Notes: a model not told the origin generated them from the sequence alone. DNA of 22,373 bases from CAZCPB01 sp964540295 (GCA_964540295.1 CAZIMT010000036.1:1-22373), one strand, 5' to 3'; numbered from the stretch's first letter, positions 14,117 to 21,827 are shown. A program made the numbers and translations.

Positions 14117-15550
14117 TCACTCCCACTTCGCCACATACCAGCTCTTCTTCCCGCGCCGGATCGCCATCGTCGTGCCGTGGAGAAGATCGCTCGCCGTGAC
14201 GTGATCTTCAACGCCAACCTTTCGGCCGTTGATCGTGACAGAGCCAGCCGCGAGAAACTCGCGAGCTTCGCGCTTGGAGGTCGCGAGCTTGGTTTCGATA
14301 AGCAGATCGATGCACGGCACGCCCGGGGCCGCGAGCCTCTCCTTTGAAAACGAACTGCTCGGCACGCTGGCCAAGACCTCGGCGAGCGTGGCCGGGGAGA
14401 GATGAGCAACGTCGCCGGAAAACAGAGCCTTCGCCGCGGCCTCGGCCTGCTCGACGGCCTCAGGGCCGTGCAGGAGCGCGGTCGCGGCACGAGCAAGTTC
14501 ACGCTGCGCAAGCCGCTGGCCGGGGTCCTTGGCGTGGTCTTCTTCGATTGCCTTGATGCGATCCTGAGAGAGAAGTGTAAAAATCCGCAGGAACTTGCTC
14601 ATGTCGGCGTCGGAACTGTTGAGCCAGAATTGGTAGTACGCGTACGGACTGGTCCGCTCGGGCGTCAGCCAGATCGCGCCAGTTTCGGTTTTGCCGAACT
14701 TGCCGCCGTCGGCTTTGGTGATGAGGGGGGCGGTGAGGCCGTAAGACTGGATGCCGTGCGCATCAGTGCGCATTTGAATTGCTCTTTCCGCGTTGCCCGA
14801 ATCGAGCAGATCCGCGTACTCGTGTGTATCAAATCGACCTTGAAACTTACGAGAAATCAAGTCGCATCCACTGATGATGTTCCCCCATTGGTCGCTTCCT
14901 CCCATCTGAAGCGTAACGTTTTTTGCTTCAAAGAGCGCTAGGTAATCATAGCTTTGCAGCAGCATATAACTAAATTCTGTATATGAAATCCCTTGCTCGC
15001 GGTTCTGCAATCGCTCCCGAACCGAGTCTCGTTGAATCATCATATTAACCGAAAAATACTTCCCCACATCCCGCAACGCCTCCAGAAACCCCAGCTTCCC
15101 CAACCAATCAATATTATTCACAATCGCCGGCACCTTCACCGGCCTCCCATCCTGCCTAGCCGTATTCGCAAACAGCCTCTCAAAGATCGGCCTTTGCTTC
15201 TCGACGTTCGCGCGCACGATCTCTTCCGTCAAAAGCTGCCGCTCCGCGCTCTTGCCCGAAGGGTCGCCGATCAGACCCGTGCCGCCGCCCATCACCACCA
15301 CCGGCTCGTGCCCGTGGCGCTGAAAGTGGATCAGGAGCATGATCGTGACGAGATTGCCGATCGTGAGCGAGTCGGCCGTGGGGTCATAGCCGACGTACGC
15401 GCTGCGGACGCCAGTGTGCAGGTGCTTGGCAAGCTCGGCCTCGTGCGTGACCTGGGCCAGCAGCCCGCGCCAGCGAAGTTCTTCGATGAACGAGTGCGTT
15501 TGGTGCTCGGTCTGCGGCGCGGCGTGCGATGTCGGTGGTTCATGGCTCAT
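14117..15550 (-). CDS. tyrS: tyrosyl-tRNA synthetase
   Basis: This enzyme charges tRNA-Tyr with tyrosine in the cytoplasm. The protein has 477 residues from the ATG at 15550, longer than the usual 400-430. The Rossmann-fold region has GYDPTADSLTIGNL, where the HIGH-type motif reads TIGN with Thr63 instead of His. The tyrosine-binding stretch LLQSYDYL and GGSDQWGN are intact. The KMSKS loop is KFGKTE (285-290). The last 60 or so residues form an S4 RNA-binding domain. About 28 extra residues lie between GCDLISRK and YGLTAPLITKADG compared with E. coli TyrS. The middle of the gene (about 14780-15210) has clearly lower G+C and different codon use. A TTG 32 codons upstream was rejected for lack of family similarity. 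Confidence 0.95.
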   Translation of the reverse strand: MSHEPPTSHAAPQTEHQTHSFIEELRWRGLLAQVTHEAELAKHLHTGVRSAYVGYDPTADSLTIGNLVTIMLLIHFQRHGHEPVVVMGGGTGLIGDPSGKSAERQLLTEEIVRANVEKQRPIFERLFANTARQDGRPVKVPAIVNNIDWLGKLGFLEALRDVGKYFSVNMMIQRDSVRERLQNREQGISYTEFSYMLLQSYDYLALFEAKNVTLQMGGSDQWGNIISGCDLISRKFQGRFDTHEYADLLDSGNAERAIQMRTDAHGIQSYGLTAPLITKADGGKFGKTETGAIWLTPERTSPYAYYQFWLNSSDADMSKFLRIFTLLSQDRIKAIEEDHAKDPGQRLAQRELARAATALLHGPEAVEQAEAAAKALFSGDVAHLSPATLAEVLASVPSSSFSKERLAAPGVPCIDLLIETKLATSKREAREFLAAGSVTINGRKVGVEDHVTASDLLHGTTMAIRRGKKSWYVAKWE

Positions 15551-15761
15551 GGTCGGCAAGCGTAGAGCCCGCCGCGCGCGTGGGGAATACGCACGCAAGC
15601 GAGATAGAGTTTGTGGTGTCAGGAACACAATCCCATCGGCCAACATTCTCGGCTCGATAGGTTGACCGCGCCGGGCCGCTCGCTATCGTTGTTCTAACTA
15701 AGTGTGAACTTTTAAACTCGCGTGCTTCCAAGCGCGACCCGCCACACTCGCAGAGACCGCC

Positions 15762-15902
15762 ATGTCAGAACCGAAGTGCCCGCTCTCGCCGACCCCTCGT
15801 CGCTGGCTCGCCCGGCTCGGGCTCGCGGGTTTCCTTTTTTTCCTGATCAAGGGCTTGCTGTGGTTGATCGTGCCAGCCTTGGTCGTCGCGCTCGCCAAAT
15901 GA
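15762..15902 (+). CDS. small single-pass membrane protein upstream of heme oxygenase
   Basis: This 46-residue frame starts at ATG 15762 and ends at TGA 15902. The first 18 residues are hydrophilic and basic (MSEPKCPLSPTPRRWLAR). The remainder is one strongly hydrophobic helix, GFLFFLIKGLLWLIVPALVV, with an embedded Lys and Gly. Coding potential is supported by the clean membrane-protein composition, a GAGA sequence before the start, and its place 26 bases before the heme oxygenase ATG on the same strand. A possible promoter (TTGTTC at 15689, TTTAAA at 15711) lies upstream. I do not recognise the family; a role in anchoring or assisting heme oxygenase is only a guess. Confidence 0.6.
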   Translation: MSEPKCPLSPTPRRWLARLGLAGFLFFLIKGLLWLIVPALVVALAK

Positions 15903-15928
15903 CCGACCTCTTCGAAGGAGCGATCACC

Positions 15929-16672
15929 ATGTCCACTTCCTCGTCCAACCATCCCCACCCGGCTGATCCGCACGCGAGTCACGCTCACTCGCACGCGCAC
16001 GCCGCCCCAACTACGGCCAGCGCGAACCCCACCGTGATGGAACGGCTGCGCGACTCAACAACCGACCACCACACAGCCGCCGAGCAGCACCCGTTCCAGA
16101 AATCGCTGGCGATGGGAACGCTGCCGCGTGAGCAGTACGTCGCGAACCTCGGGCAGCTCCTGCACGTTCATCGGGCGCTCGAGTCCGCGCTTCGCGCCGC
16201 GGCGCTCGCCGACGCGACCGACCCAGCCGTAAAGGCCGCCATCACGAGGGTCGTTAAAGACTACCAGCACCAAGAGGCGTATCTGATCGCGGACCTGAAG
16301 TTCTTTGGTGTCGACCCGGAGACGGTCGCGCCGCTCGCCGCGACCGCGAAGTTTGTTTCGCACGTGCAGAGCCTGGCCGCTCGCGCTCCAATCGCGTTGC
16401 TCGGGATGCAGTATGTCCTCGAAGGCAGCAACAACGGCTCGAAGTTTCTCTCGAAAATCGTGCTGCGGGCCTACGGGCTCGAGCCCGGCGACGGCACGCG
16501 GTACATGGACCCCTACGGCGCGCGTCAGCGCGAATACTGGGCCGCGTTCAAGGCCGACATGAACGCGGAGACGTTCACCGCCGAGCAGATCGACCAGATG
16601 GTCGAGGCCGCACGCTGGACGTTCGAGGCGATCGAAAAGATCGGCGGCGAGATCCAAGCTGGTCAGCACTGA
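15929..16672 (+). CDS. heme oxygenase-like protein (biliverdin-producing type)
   Basis: Heme oxygenases open heme to biliverdin, iron and CO. The protein has 247 residues from the ATG at 15929, with GGAG eight bases upstream. After a His-rich tail (H8, H10, H15, H18, H20, H22, H24) the catalytic domain begins with MERLRDSTTDHHTAAEQH. H48, in the H-T-x-A-E context, corresponds to the proximal heme ligand. The distal helix is recognisable in LLGMQYVLEGSNNGSKFL, where the second Gly of the usual pair is Ser. A longer reading frame from 15722 exists but its N-terminal part has no family similarity and overlaps the small ORF in another frame. It may serve iron recovery or pigment synthesis; no bilin-using partner is visible. 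Confidence 0.8.
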   Translation: MSTSSSNHPHPADPHASHAHSHAHAAPTTASANPTVMERLRDSTTDHHTAAEQHPFQKSLAMGTLPREQYVANLGQLLHVHRALESALRAAALADATDPAVKAAITRVVKDYQHQEAYLIADLKFFGVDPETVAPLAATAKFVSHVQSLAARAPIALLGMQYVLEGSNNGSKFLSKIVLRAYGLEPGDGTRYMDPYGARQREYWAAFKADMNAETFTAEQIDQMVEAARWTFEAIEKIGGEIQAGQH

Positions 16673-16720
16673 TCGCAAAGCCGGAGCACAATCAGCCAGA
16701 CACGCGGCTTGATCCATAGC

Positions 16721-16825
16721 TTAGAGGCTCTTTCAGAACCGAGGAATAGCAGGCGTGGAGACGGGTTGAAAACCCATCTCACGAGAGAATAGCTAGAGAA
16801 CAGAGAGCTCTGAAACAGGCTCTAA
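16721..16825. mobile_element. candidate MITE-like inverted-repeat element
   Basis: The ends TTAGAGGCTCTTTCAGA (16721-16737) and TCTGAAACAGGCTCTAA (16809-16825) are inverted copies with 15 of 17 matches. A TA sits at each boundary, which could be a target duplication or part of the repeat. Near the centre is a ten-pair hairpin with one mismatch (16758-16767 with 16771-16780). No coding potential exists inside. It lies between two convergent genes, so it could instead be a large terminator structure. Confidence 0.5.
16758..16780. repeat. central hairpin of the inverted-repeat element
   Basis: GAGACGGGTT pairs with AACCCATCTC across a three-base GAA loop, with one C-A mismatch. No T-run follows on either strand, so an ordinary intrinsic terminator is unlikely. 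Confidence 0.6.
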
Positions 16826-18036
16826 TACCGCGCGATGATCTCGATGCCGTGCTCGCGGAGAGTCCGCTGTACTTCCTCGATGTGGGCCGCGTCGCGCGTC
16901 TCGATCGTGCATAGAACCTGAACGCGCGAAACGTCGGCCGAGCCGAACGCCCGCTCGTGCTCGACCTGCTTGATGCTCGCGCCGCAACTGGCGATCGCCG
17001 ACGCCAAGTCCGCCAGCCCGCCGGGCCGATCGCTGATGACGGCCGTAAACCGCGCCAACCGCCCGTCGATCACCAGCCCGTACTCGATCACGCGCCCCAG
17101 CACCGCCGGGTCGATGTTCCCGCCACACAGCACCAGCACGACGCGCTTACCGCGCAGGTGCGAGAGTTGCCCGCTCAGGAACGCCGCGAGCGGGGCCGCC
17201 CCCGCGCCCTCGACCACGCCCTTCTCGACCTCAACAAGCCGAAGAATCGCGAGCGCCAGCTCACGCTCGCCCACCGCGACGACCTCATCGACCAGAGGCC
17301 GAGCGATCGCAAACGCCCGACTACCGACCTGCGGCACCGCCAAACCGTCGGCCAGCGTCGGCGTCACTTGGACCTTGACCGGCTTCCCGGCCTCGAGCGA
17401 CGCGAGATAGCTCCGGCAATGCTCCGGCTCGACGCCCACGATGTGAACGCTCGGTTTCAACGACTTGACCGCCAGCGCCAGCCCCGCGATCAACCCTCCG
17501 CCTCCGATCGGGCACACGATCGCTTCAACATCCGCGAGCTGGTCGAGCAGTTCGAGCCCGATCGTTCCCTGGCCCGCGATGACCTCCGCGCCGTCAAACC
17601 CGTGGATGTACGTCAGGCCGTGTTCGGCGACGAGCACTTCAGCGCGGACCTTGGCCTCGCCGACGTTGTCGCCGTGGAGGATGACCTTCGCGCCCATCGC
17701 GGCGCAGCGCGTGCGCTTGATCAGCGGTGCCTGCATCGGCATGACCACCGTAACCGGGATGTCCAGCCTCCGCCCGTGGTACGCTAGCGCCAGCGCGTGG
17801 TTGCCCGCCGAGGCCGCCGTCACGCCGCGCGAACGCTGCTCGGGGCTCAGCAACATCATCGCGTTGCACGCGCCGCGTTCCTTAAAACTGCCGGTTTCCT
17901 GCATGTATTCGAGCTTGGTGTAGATCGTGCAGCCGCAGATCTCCGAGAGCCCCGGAGAGAGGCTGCACGGCGTGTTCATCACCGCGCCGGAGATCCGCGC
18001 TCGCGCCGCGACGATATCAGCAAGAGTGACGGTCAT
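16822..18036 (-). CDS. ilvA: threonine ammonia-lyase (threonine dehydratase) with C-terminal ACT domain
   Basis: This PLP enzyme converts threonine to 2-oxobutanoate, the entry to isoleucine synthesis or to threonine breakdown. It has 404 residues. The Schiff-base lysine is K52 in TGSFKERGACNAM. The Ser/Gly loop that holds the PLP phosphate is PIGGGGLIAG (176-185). A single ACT domain covers about 327-404 (RFTAVISDRPGGLADL at its start), as in the shorter TdcB/IlvA group that has one regulatory domain, so catabolic tdcB is an alternative name. AGAGGA lies five bases before the ATG. The stop codon TAG lies within the inverted-repeat element downstream. The gene is 90 bases downstream of the YdcZ-type transporter, possibly in one operon. 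Confidence 0.9.
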   Translation of the reverse strand: MTVTLADIVAARARISGAVMNTPCSLSPGLSEICGCTIYTKLEYMQETGSFKERGACNAMMLLSPEQRSRGVTAASAGNHALALAYHGRRLDIPVTVVMPMQAPLIKRTRCAAMGAKVILHGDNVGEAKVRAEVLVAEHGLTYIHGFDGAEVIAGQGTIGLELLDQLADVEAIVCPIGGGGLIAGLALAVKSLKPSVHIVGVEPEHCRSYLASLEAGKPVKVQVTPTLADGLAVPQVGSRAFAIARPLVDEVVAVGERELALAILRLVEVEKGVVEGAGAAPLAAFLSGQLSHLRGKRVVLVLCGGNIDPAVLGRVIEYGLVIDGRLARFTAVISDRPGGLADLASAIASCGASIKQVEHERAFGSADVSRVQVLCTIETRDAAHIEEVQRTLREHGIEIIARY

Positions 18037-18107
18037 TGAAGTCCTCTGAAGAGTTCGGCCGATTCACGGCACGCACAGATGTTGTTGCAACCCCGTGTTC
18101 GTTTCGT

Positions 18108-18133
18108 CACCAATCACAACCACCAATCACAAC
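18108..18133. repeat. 13-bp perfect tandem duplication at the transporter stop codon
   Basis: CACCAATCACAAC occurs twice in a row (18108-18120 and 18121-18133). The second copy contains the stop codon of the DMT transporter gene (18127-18129). A slippage duplication is the simplest explanation. Confidence 0.85.
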
Positions 18134-18594
18134 CATTTAATGCAGCACACCCCCGCCATCACCAGCACGATCCCCACCGCACGCCCCCAGGTGAAATCTT
18201 GCACCGGCAGCCCCAAGTGCCCGAAATGGTCGATTACCATCGATCCGACCAACTGCCCCGCGATCATGCCGACGAGGTAATTGCCTGTGCCCATAATCGG
18301 CACCAGCGCCAGCGACATCGTCACAAAGAACGCCCCGCACAGCCCGCCCGTCCACGCCCACCACGGCGCGGCGCCGAGCCGCTCGATAGTCGGCAGCCCT
18401 GTCCGGCACGCGGCCGTCACGATCACCATCGCCACCAGCCCGGTCGCAAAGTTCGCCACCCCACCGTGCAGCTTCGACGGCGTGTGCGCGGCCAGCCTGG
18501 CGTTGATCCCCGGCTGGTACGCGGTCACCAGCCCGACCAGCAGGGCCATGGTGAGCTGACCGACGACGAGCATGACATTGGAAGACGCTGGCAT
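18127..18594 (-). CDS. DMT superfamily transporter, YdcZ/DUF606-like
   Basis: This 155-residue inner-membrane protein has about five hydrophobic helices and no large loops. The layout resembles the short half-size YdcZ (DUF606) proteins of the drug/metabolite transporter superfamily. Family-like features are GQLTMALLVGLVTAYQPGIN near the start, PWWAWTGGLCGAFFV in the middle and GQLVGSMVIDHFG later. Such half-size proteins usually act as dimers; the substrate is unknown. AGAGGA sits six bases before the ATG at 18594. Three 13-bp tandem units lie 40-78 bases upstream. It precedes the threonine dehydratase gene on the same strand, so amino-acid export is conceivable but unproven. Confidence 0.82.
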   Translation of the reverse strand: MPASSNVMLVVGQLTMALLVGLVTAYQPGINARLAAHTPSKLHGGVANFATGLVAMVIVTAACRTGLPTIERLGAAPWWAWTGGLCGAFFVTMSLALVPIMGTGNYLVGMIAGQLVGSMVIDHFGHLGLPVQDFTWGRAVGIVLVMAGVCCIKWL

Positions 18595-18932
18595 GATCGT
18601 TCCTCTGGGCTGAATCCCGGCCTCGCAACCCTATTTCACGCGCGAGTTTCACGCGAGAGATTCACGCAGGAAAACCGCGTCCGGACAGCGTGCTCAGGGC
18701 AGGGCGGATCGTACCGACAGACCGGTCGGCGATCCACGGCCTGCGTTCGCACCGAGCGCTCGCCGAACCGTGAGCCACCAACCGCCCAATTTCTTCACCC
18801 GAACGAACAGATCAGCGTATCGAATCTGATCAATTCTTGCTACCGTAAACATACGGGCTCGGTCGAGCCCGACGCGTCGTTCTGACGCGACTTCCCGGGC
18901 AAATCGCGGTCTCGCGCGAAGGAACGGATTCC
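18595..18932. other. divergent intergenic region
   Basis: This 338-bp stretch separates the minus-strand transporter from the plus-strand prepilin-like gene and should contain both promoters. It includes the 13-bp triple repeat at 18634-18672 and a small palindrome CCGTA-AACA-TACGG (18843-18856). I found no convincing promoter hexamers and no coding region. Confidence 0.7.
18634..18672. repeat. three 13-bp tandem units upstream of the transporter gene
   Basis: The units are TTTCACGCGCGAG (18634-18646), TTTCACGCGAGAG (18647-18659) and ATTCACGCAGGAA (18660-18672). The TTCACGC core is kept in all three. Their place just upstream of the transporter start fits an operator array, but a decayed minisatellite is equally possible. 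Confidence 0.75.
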
Positions 18933-20000
18933 ATGCTGGCCCATGCTCAACCCTCCCGCGGAAACGTGCGAGCATCCGGCTTCACGCTCATCGAACTCCT
19001 CGTTGTCATCGCGATCATCGCGCTCTTGGTCTCGCTCCTGCTGGGCGCAATCTCGGGCGCTCGCAAAGCCGCGCGCCTCACCGTCTGCATGAACAACATG
19101 AGCACCATGGGCAAGACCCTGGGCACCTACGCCGCGACATTTCAAGATCGCATCTATGCCTTTAGCTGGACCAAGACCACGAAGCAATCGACCTACACCG
19201 ATCTGAACAATCATGCGAACGACGACCTGCTCGCCGCCGCCGATCAGGCCTTGGACATCCTCCGCCGCCGCGCCAGCCGCGAGGACATCAAGAAAATCAA
19301 CAACATCATCCCGCACCCTTTCCTGACGCACCTCGTCGTGCAGGACTTCCTGACCGCACGCCTGCCAGGGAAGGAAGTCATCTGCCCTGACGACAAGCCT
19401 CGCAACGCATGGGCCAGCGACCCTTACGCCTTCGACCGCAAAGAGGTCGTGCCCTACCCCGGCGGCGGTCAGATCGGCGCCGGGACAAACTTCGGAAAAA
19501 TCTGGCCTTACACGTCCAGCTACCTCACCGTCGTCGCCACCTTCGAAAAAGTCCCCGGCTCGATCTGGCAGGCTCAAGACCTGCTCTATTTCTACCGCCC
19601 CGACATCTCCAAACTTGGGGGCAACCGCCTCGAGGACTGTATTTTCCCCTCGCAAAAAGTCCTGACCTACGACAACATCCAACGCCACTACGGCAAGCAG
19701 CAAACTTATTGGGCCTACGACGACGTACGCCTGCCATTGACCTTCTTTGATTCTTCCGTCAGAGTAAGGACCGTCGGTGATTCCAACCTCGGCTGGGATC
19801 CCACCAGACCCAAGGAGAACGTCCCCCTCACGATCCGCTATCGGCCCGATACCTCCCCCGCCCTCTCTGTCTGGCAACCACCCGCCCGCAGTTCCGCAGG
19901 CTACGACGACTTCCCCGGCCGCTTCTCCTGGACACGCGGCGGCCTGCGCGGCGTGGACTACGCCGGCAGTGAGATCAGCACCGGGCAGCCGAAAAAGTAA
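18933..20000 (+). CDS. prepilin-type N-terminal cleavage/methylation domain protein
   Basis: This second pseudopilin-like protein in the window has 355 residues. A 16-residue leader ends in ASG, followed by FTLIELLVVIAIIALL with Glu at +5 (E21), the site for prepilin peptidase cleavage and methylation. The mature part lacks the H-X9-DG motif seen in many family members. It ends in WTRGGLRGVDYAGSEI, a C-terminus I associate with a planctomycete prepilin-like family. A CPDD motif lies near residue 151. The ATG at 18933 follows a GAAGGAA stretch. Its N-terminal helix is nearly identical to that of the gene at 1769-2803, but the globular parts are unrelated to the eye. Partner and function are unknown. 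Confidence 0.85.
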   Translation: MLAHAQPSRGNVRASGFTLIELLVVIAIIALLVSLLLGAISGARKAARLTVCMNNMSTMGKTLGTYAATFQDRIYAFSWTKTTKQSTYTDLNNHANDDLLAAADQALDILRRRASREDIKKINNIIPHPFLTHLVVQDFLTARLPGKEVICPDDKPRNAWASDPYAFDRKEVVPYPGGGQIGAGTNFGKIWPYTSSYLTVVATFEKVPGSIWQAQDLLYFYRPDISKLGGNRLEDCIFPSQKVLTYDNIQRHYGKQQTYWAYDDVRLPLTFFDSSVRVRTVGDSNLGWDPTRPKENVPLTIRYRPDTSPALSVWQPPARSSAGYDDFPGRFSWTRGGLRGVDYAGSEISTGQPKK

Positions 20001-20075
20001 ACCTCGCTGTCCCTAAAACGGATCGGCGCAGTTCGCCGCAACTCGCGCGCGGGTTCCTACGTATAAAGTCTGGTC

Positions 20076-20387
20076 ATGCCAGTCTTCCTCGACGCCCGCG
20101 GCGTGCCAGTCTGCGATCACTGCGGCTACAGCCTCATCGGGCTGCCCACCCGCGGCACCTGCCCCGAATGTGGCCAGTGGTACACCACCACTCGCGTCGT
20201 CATGGCACCCGGGTTTCGACGCCGAAGGTTGGCAATCTGCGACTGGGTTTTCTCCGCCCCGGCCCGGCTCTGGCCCTCGCTCCGAGCTTCCGCCATCCTG
20301 CTGCTCGTGCTCGGAAACGCCGCGCTCCTGATCGGCATCGCGGCCTACGCCTGGCGGACGTTCACACGAGCGACCGGGATGCCCTGA
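20076..20387 (+). CDS. small zinc-ribbon membrane protein
   Basis: The protein has 103 residues. Two CxxC pairs, C13/C16 in CDHCGYSLIGLP and C29/C32 in CPECG, form a zinc ribbon of a type frequent in planctomycete membrane proteins. After a basic stretch (about 47-52) one hydrophobic helix covers about 71-93. The ribbon therefore probably sits on the cytoplasmic side. It starts 75 bases after the prepilin-like gene on the same strand and stops only eight bases before the end of the convergent cinA. The function is unknown. Confidence 0.75.
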   Translation: MPVFLDARGVPVCDHCGYSLIGLPTRGTCPECGQWYTTTRVVMAPGFRRRRLAICDWVFSAPARLWPSLRASAILLLVLGNAALLIGIAAYAWRTFTRATGMP

Positions 20388-20395
20388 TCCGTCCG

Positions 20396-21745
20396 TCACG
20401 AACCGGCAACAAACTCTCGCAGCATCGGCGCCTTCACGCCCCGCAGCCGCATCCACAGCATCATCAACGCCGCCCGCGCCGACCATTCCCGCACCGACCG
20501 CCGATCATTCCCCATCCGAAACTGCCGCACGTCCGAGATCGACGGCTCACCGTTCGCGCCGCCGACCGACCTCTCCGCGAGCGCGATCCACACCGTTCCC
20601 ACCGGCTTGGCCGCGCTCCCGCCGTCGGGCCCCGCGATCCCCGTGATCGCGATCGCGTAGCCCGCCCCGCTTCGGTGTACGCCGCCGATCGCCATCGCCG
20701 AGGCAACCTCCGCGCTCACCGCGCCCACGCTCTCCAGCAACTCCGCCGGTACCCCGACCAGGCTCTTCTTCAATTCGTTGCTGTATGTGATCCAGCCGCC
20801 CACAAACGCCGCTGAACTCCCCGCGATCTCTGTCAGCATCTCGCCCACCAGCCCGCCGGTGCAACTCTCCACAACCGCGAGCGTCTTGCCGTCGGCCTTC
20901 AACGCGTCAAGCACCACCGACGGCAGCGAATCCTCGCCCGCGCCGAACAAGAACGGCGCACCCGCAACTCGCGCCGCACGCTCGGCCTCTTCCGTCGCAG
21001 CGTTCGCAACAGCCGCGTCTGACTCACCCTCGTACCGGATGCGGATACTCACCACGCCGCCCGACGCCGTCGTGCCCACCAGCGGGTTGCGCCCACGCTC
21101 CATCAGCGGCCCCAACCTCGTCGCCAGATCGCTTTCGCCGATCCCAAAGCAGTGCAACGCTCGCGTCAGCACGGCCCGCCCCGCCACCGGTCGCAGCACC
21201 GGCACCACGCTCGCCGCGAACATCGGCATCATCTCACGCGGTGGACCGGGCATGCAGAACACATCGCACGCTCCGATCTTCGCGAACAGCCCCGGCGCGG
21301 TCCCGTGGCCGTTCCGCAGGCTCGTCCCGCGTGAAGGCCTCAACGCCTGCACGCGGTTGAGCGGCGACATCGAACGCCCACGCCCGCGAAAATACCCCTC
21401 GATCTGCCGCACAGATTCCACATCCTCGACCAACACGTCGTCGCTGGCGCGAGCCAACGCTTCGCGCACCAGATCGTCGGCCGTCGGGCCCAGCCCACCC
21501 GTGGAAATGATCACGTCAACCACGCTCGCGAGCCGCCGAAGTGTCGCCACCGTTGCGTCAAGGTCGTCGGGCACGGTGACGTGCTCAACCGGCACGATGC
21601 CGCGATCAACCAGTTGCTGCGCCAGCCATTGCCCGTTCGTGTCGAGCTTCTGCCCGAGCGTCAACTCATCGCCCATCGAAAGAATGGCGCCGCGAGCGTG
21701 CGGGCTCTGAGATCGCTGATCCATCCGAGCTTCGGTGTTCGCCAT
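20396..21745 (-). CDS. cinA: CinA-family protein (NMN amidohydrolase type)
   Basis: The protein has 449 residues from the ATG at 21745. The N-terminal part (about 18-180) is a MoCF-type domain with ILSMGDELTLGQ and IISTGGLGPTADD (79-91). Full-length relatives use it as an ADP-ribose pyrophosphatase. The C-terminal part (about 275-449) is the CinA amidohydrolase domain with ESCTGG (293-298), YSNELKK and TGIAGPDGG (368-376). Relatives deamidate nicotinamide mononucleotide, recycling it into NAD. A TTG two codons upstream and an ATG seven codons downstream are alternative starts, none with a clear ribosome site. It lies 82 bases downstream of the pyruvate kinase gene on the same strand, so the two may be co-transcribed. 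Confidence 0.9.
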   Translation of the reverse strand: MANTEARMDQRSQSPHARGAILSMGDELTLGQKLDTNGQWLAQQLVDRGIVPVEHVTVPDDLDATVATLRRLASVVDVIISTGGLGPTADDLVREALARASDDVLVEDVESVRQIEGYFRGRGRSMSPLNRVQALRPSRGTSLRNGHGTAPGLFAKIGACDVFCMPGPPREMMPMFAASVVPVLRPVAGRAVLTRALHCFGIGESDLATRLGPLMERGRNPLVGTTASGGVVSIRIRYEGESDAAVANAATEEAERAARVAGAPFLFGAGEDSLPSVVLDALKADGKTLAVVESCTGGLVGEMLTEIAGSSAAFVGGWITYSNELKKSLVGVPAELLESVGAVSAEVASAMAIGGVHRSGAGYAIAITGIAGPDGGSAAKPVGTVWIALAERSVGGANGEPSISDVRQFRMGNDRRSVREWSARAALMMLWMRLRGVKAPMLREFVAGS

Positions 21746-21827
21746 GCCCAAGAGTAACGCCGCGCCACCCGCGCCGCGGCCTCATGGAGCCGCACATGCA
21801 AGCGCAGCAACCATGCCAGTTCCCTGC

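Noticed and set aside
15722..15928. N-terminal extension of heme oxygenase from a start at 15722
   Set aside because: The extension has no similarity to heme oxygenase, overlaps the better small ORF in another frame, and the ATG at 15929 has a good ribosome site.
18840..19877. 345-codon minus-strand open frame opposite the second prepilin-like gene
   Set aside because: The plus strand carries the prepilin signature and a ribosome site; the antisense translation is compositionally biased.
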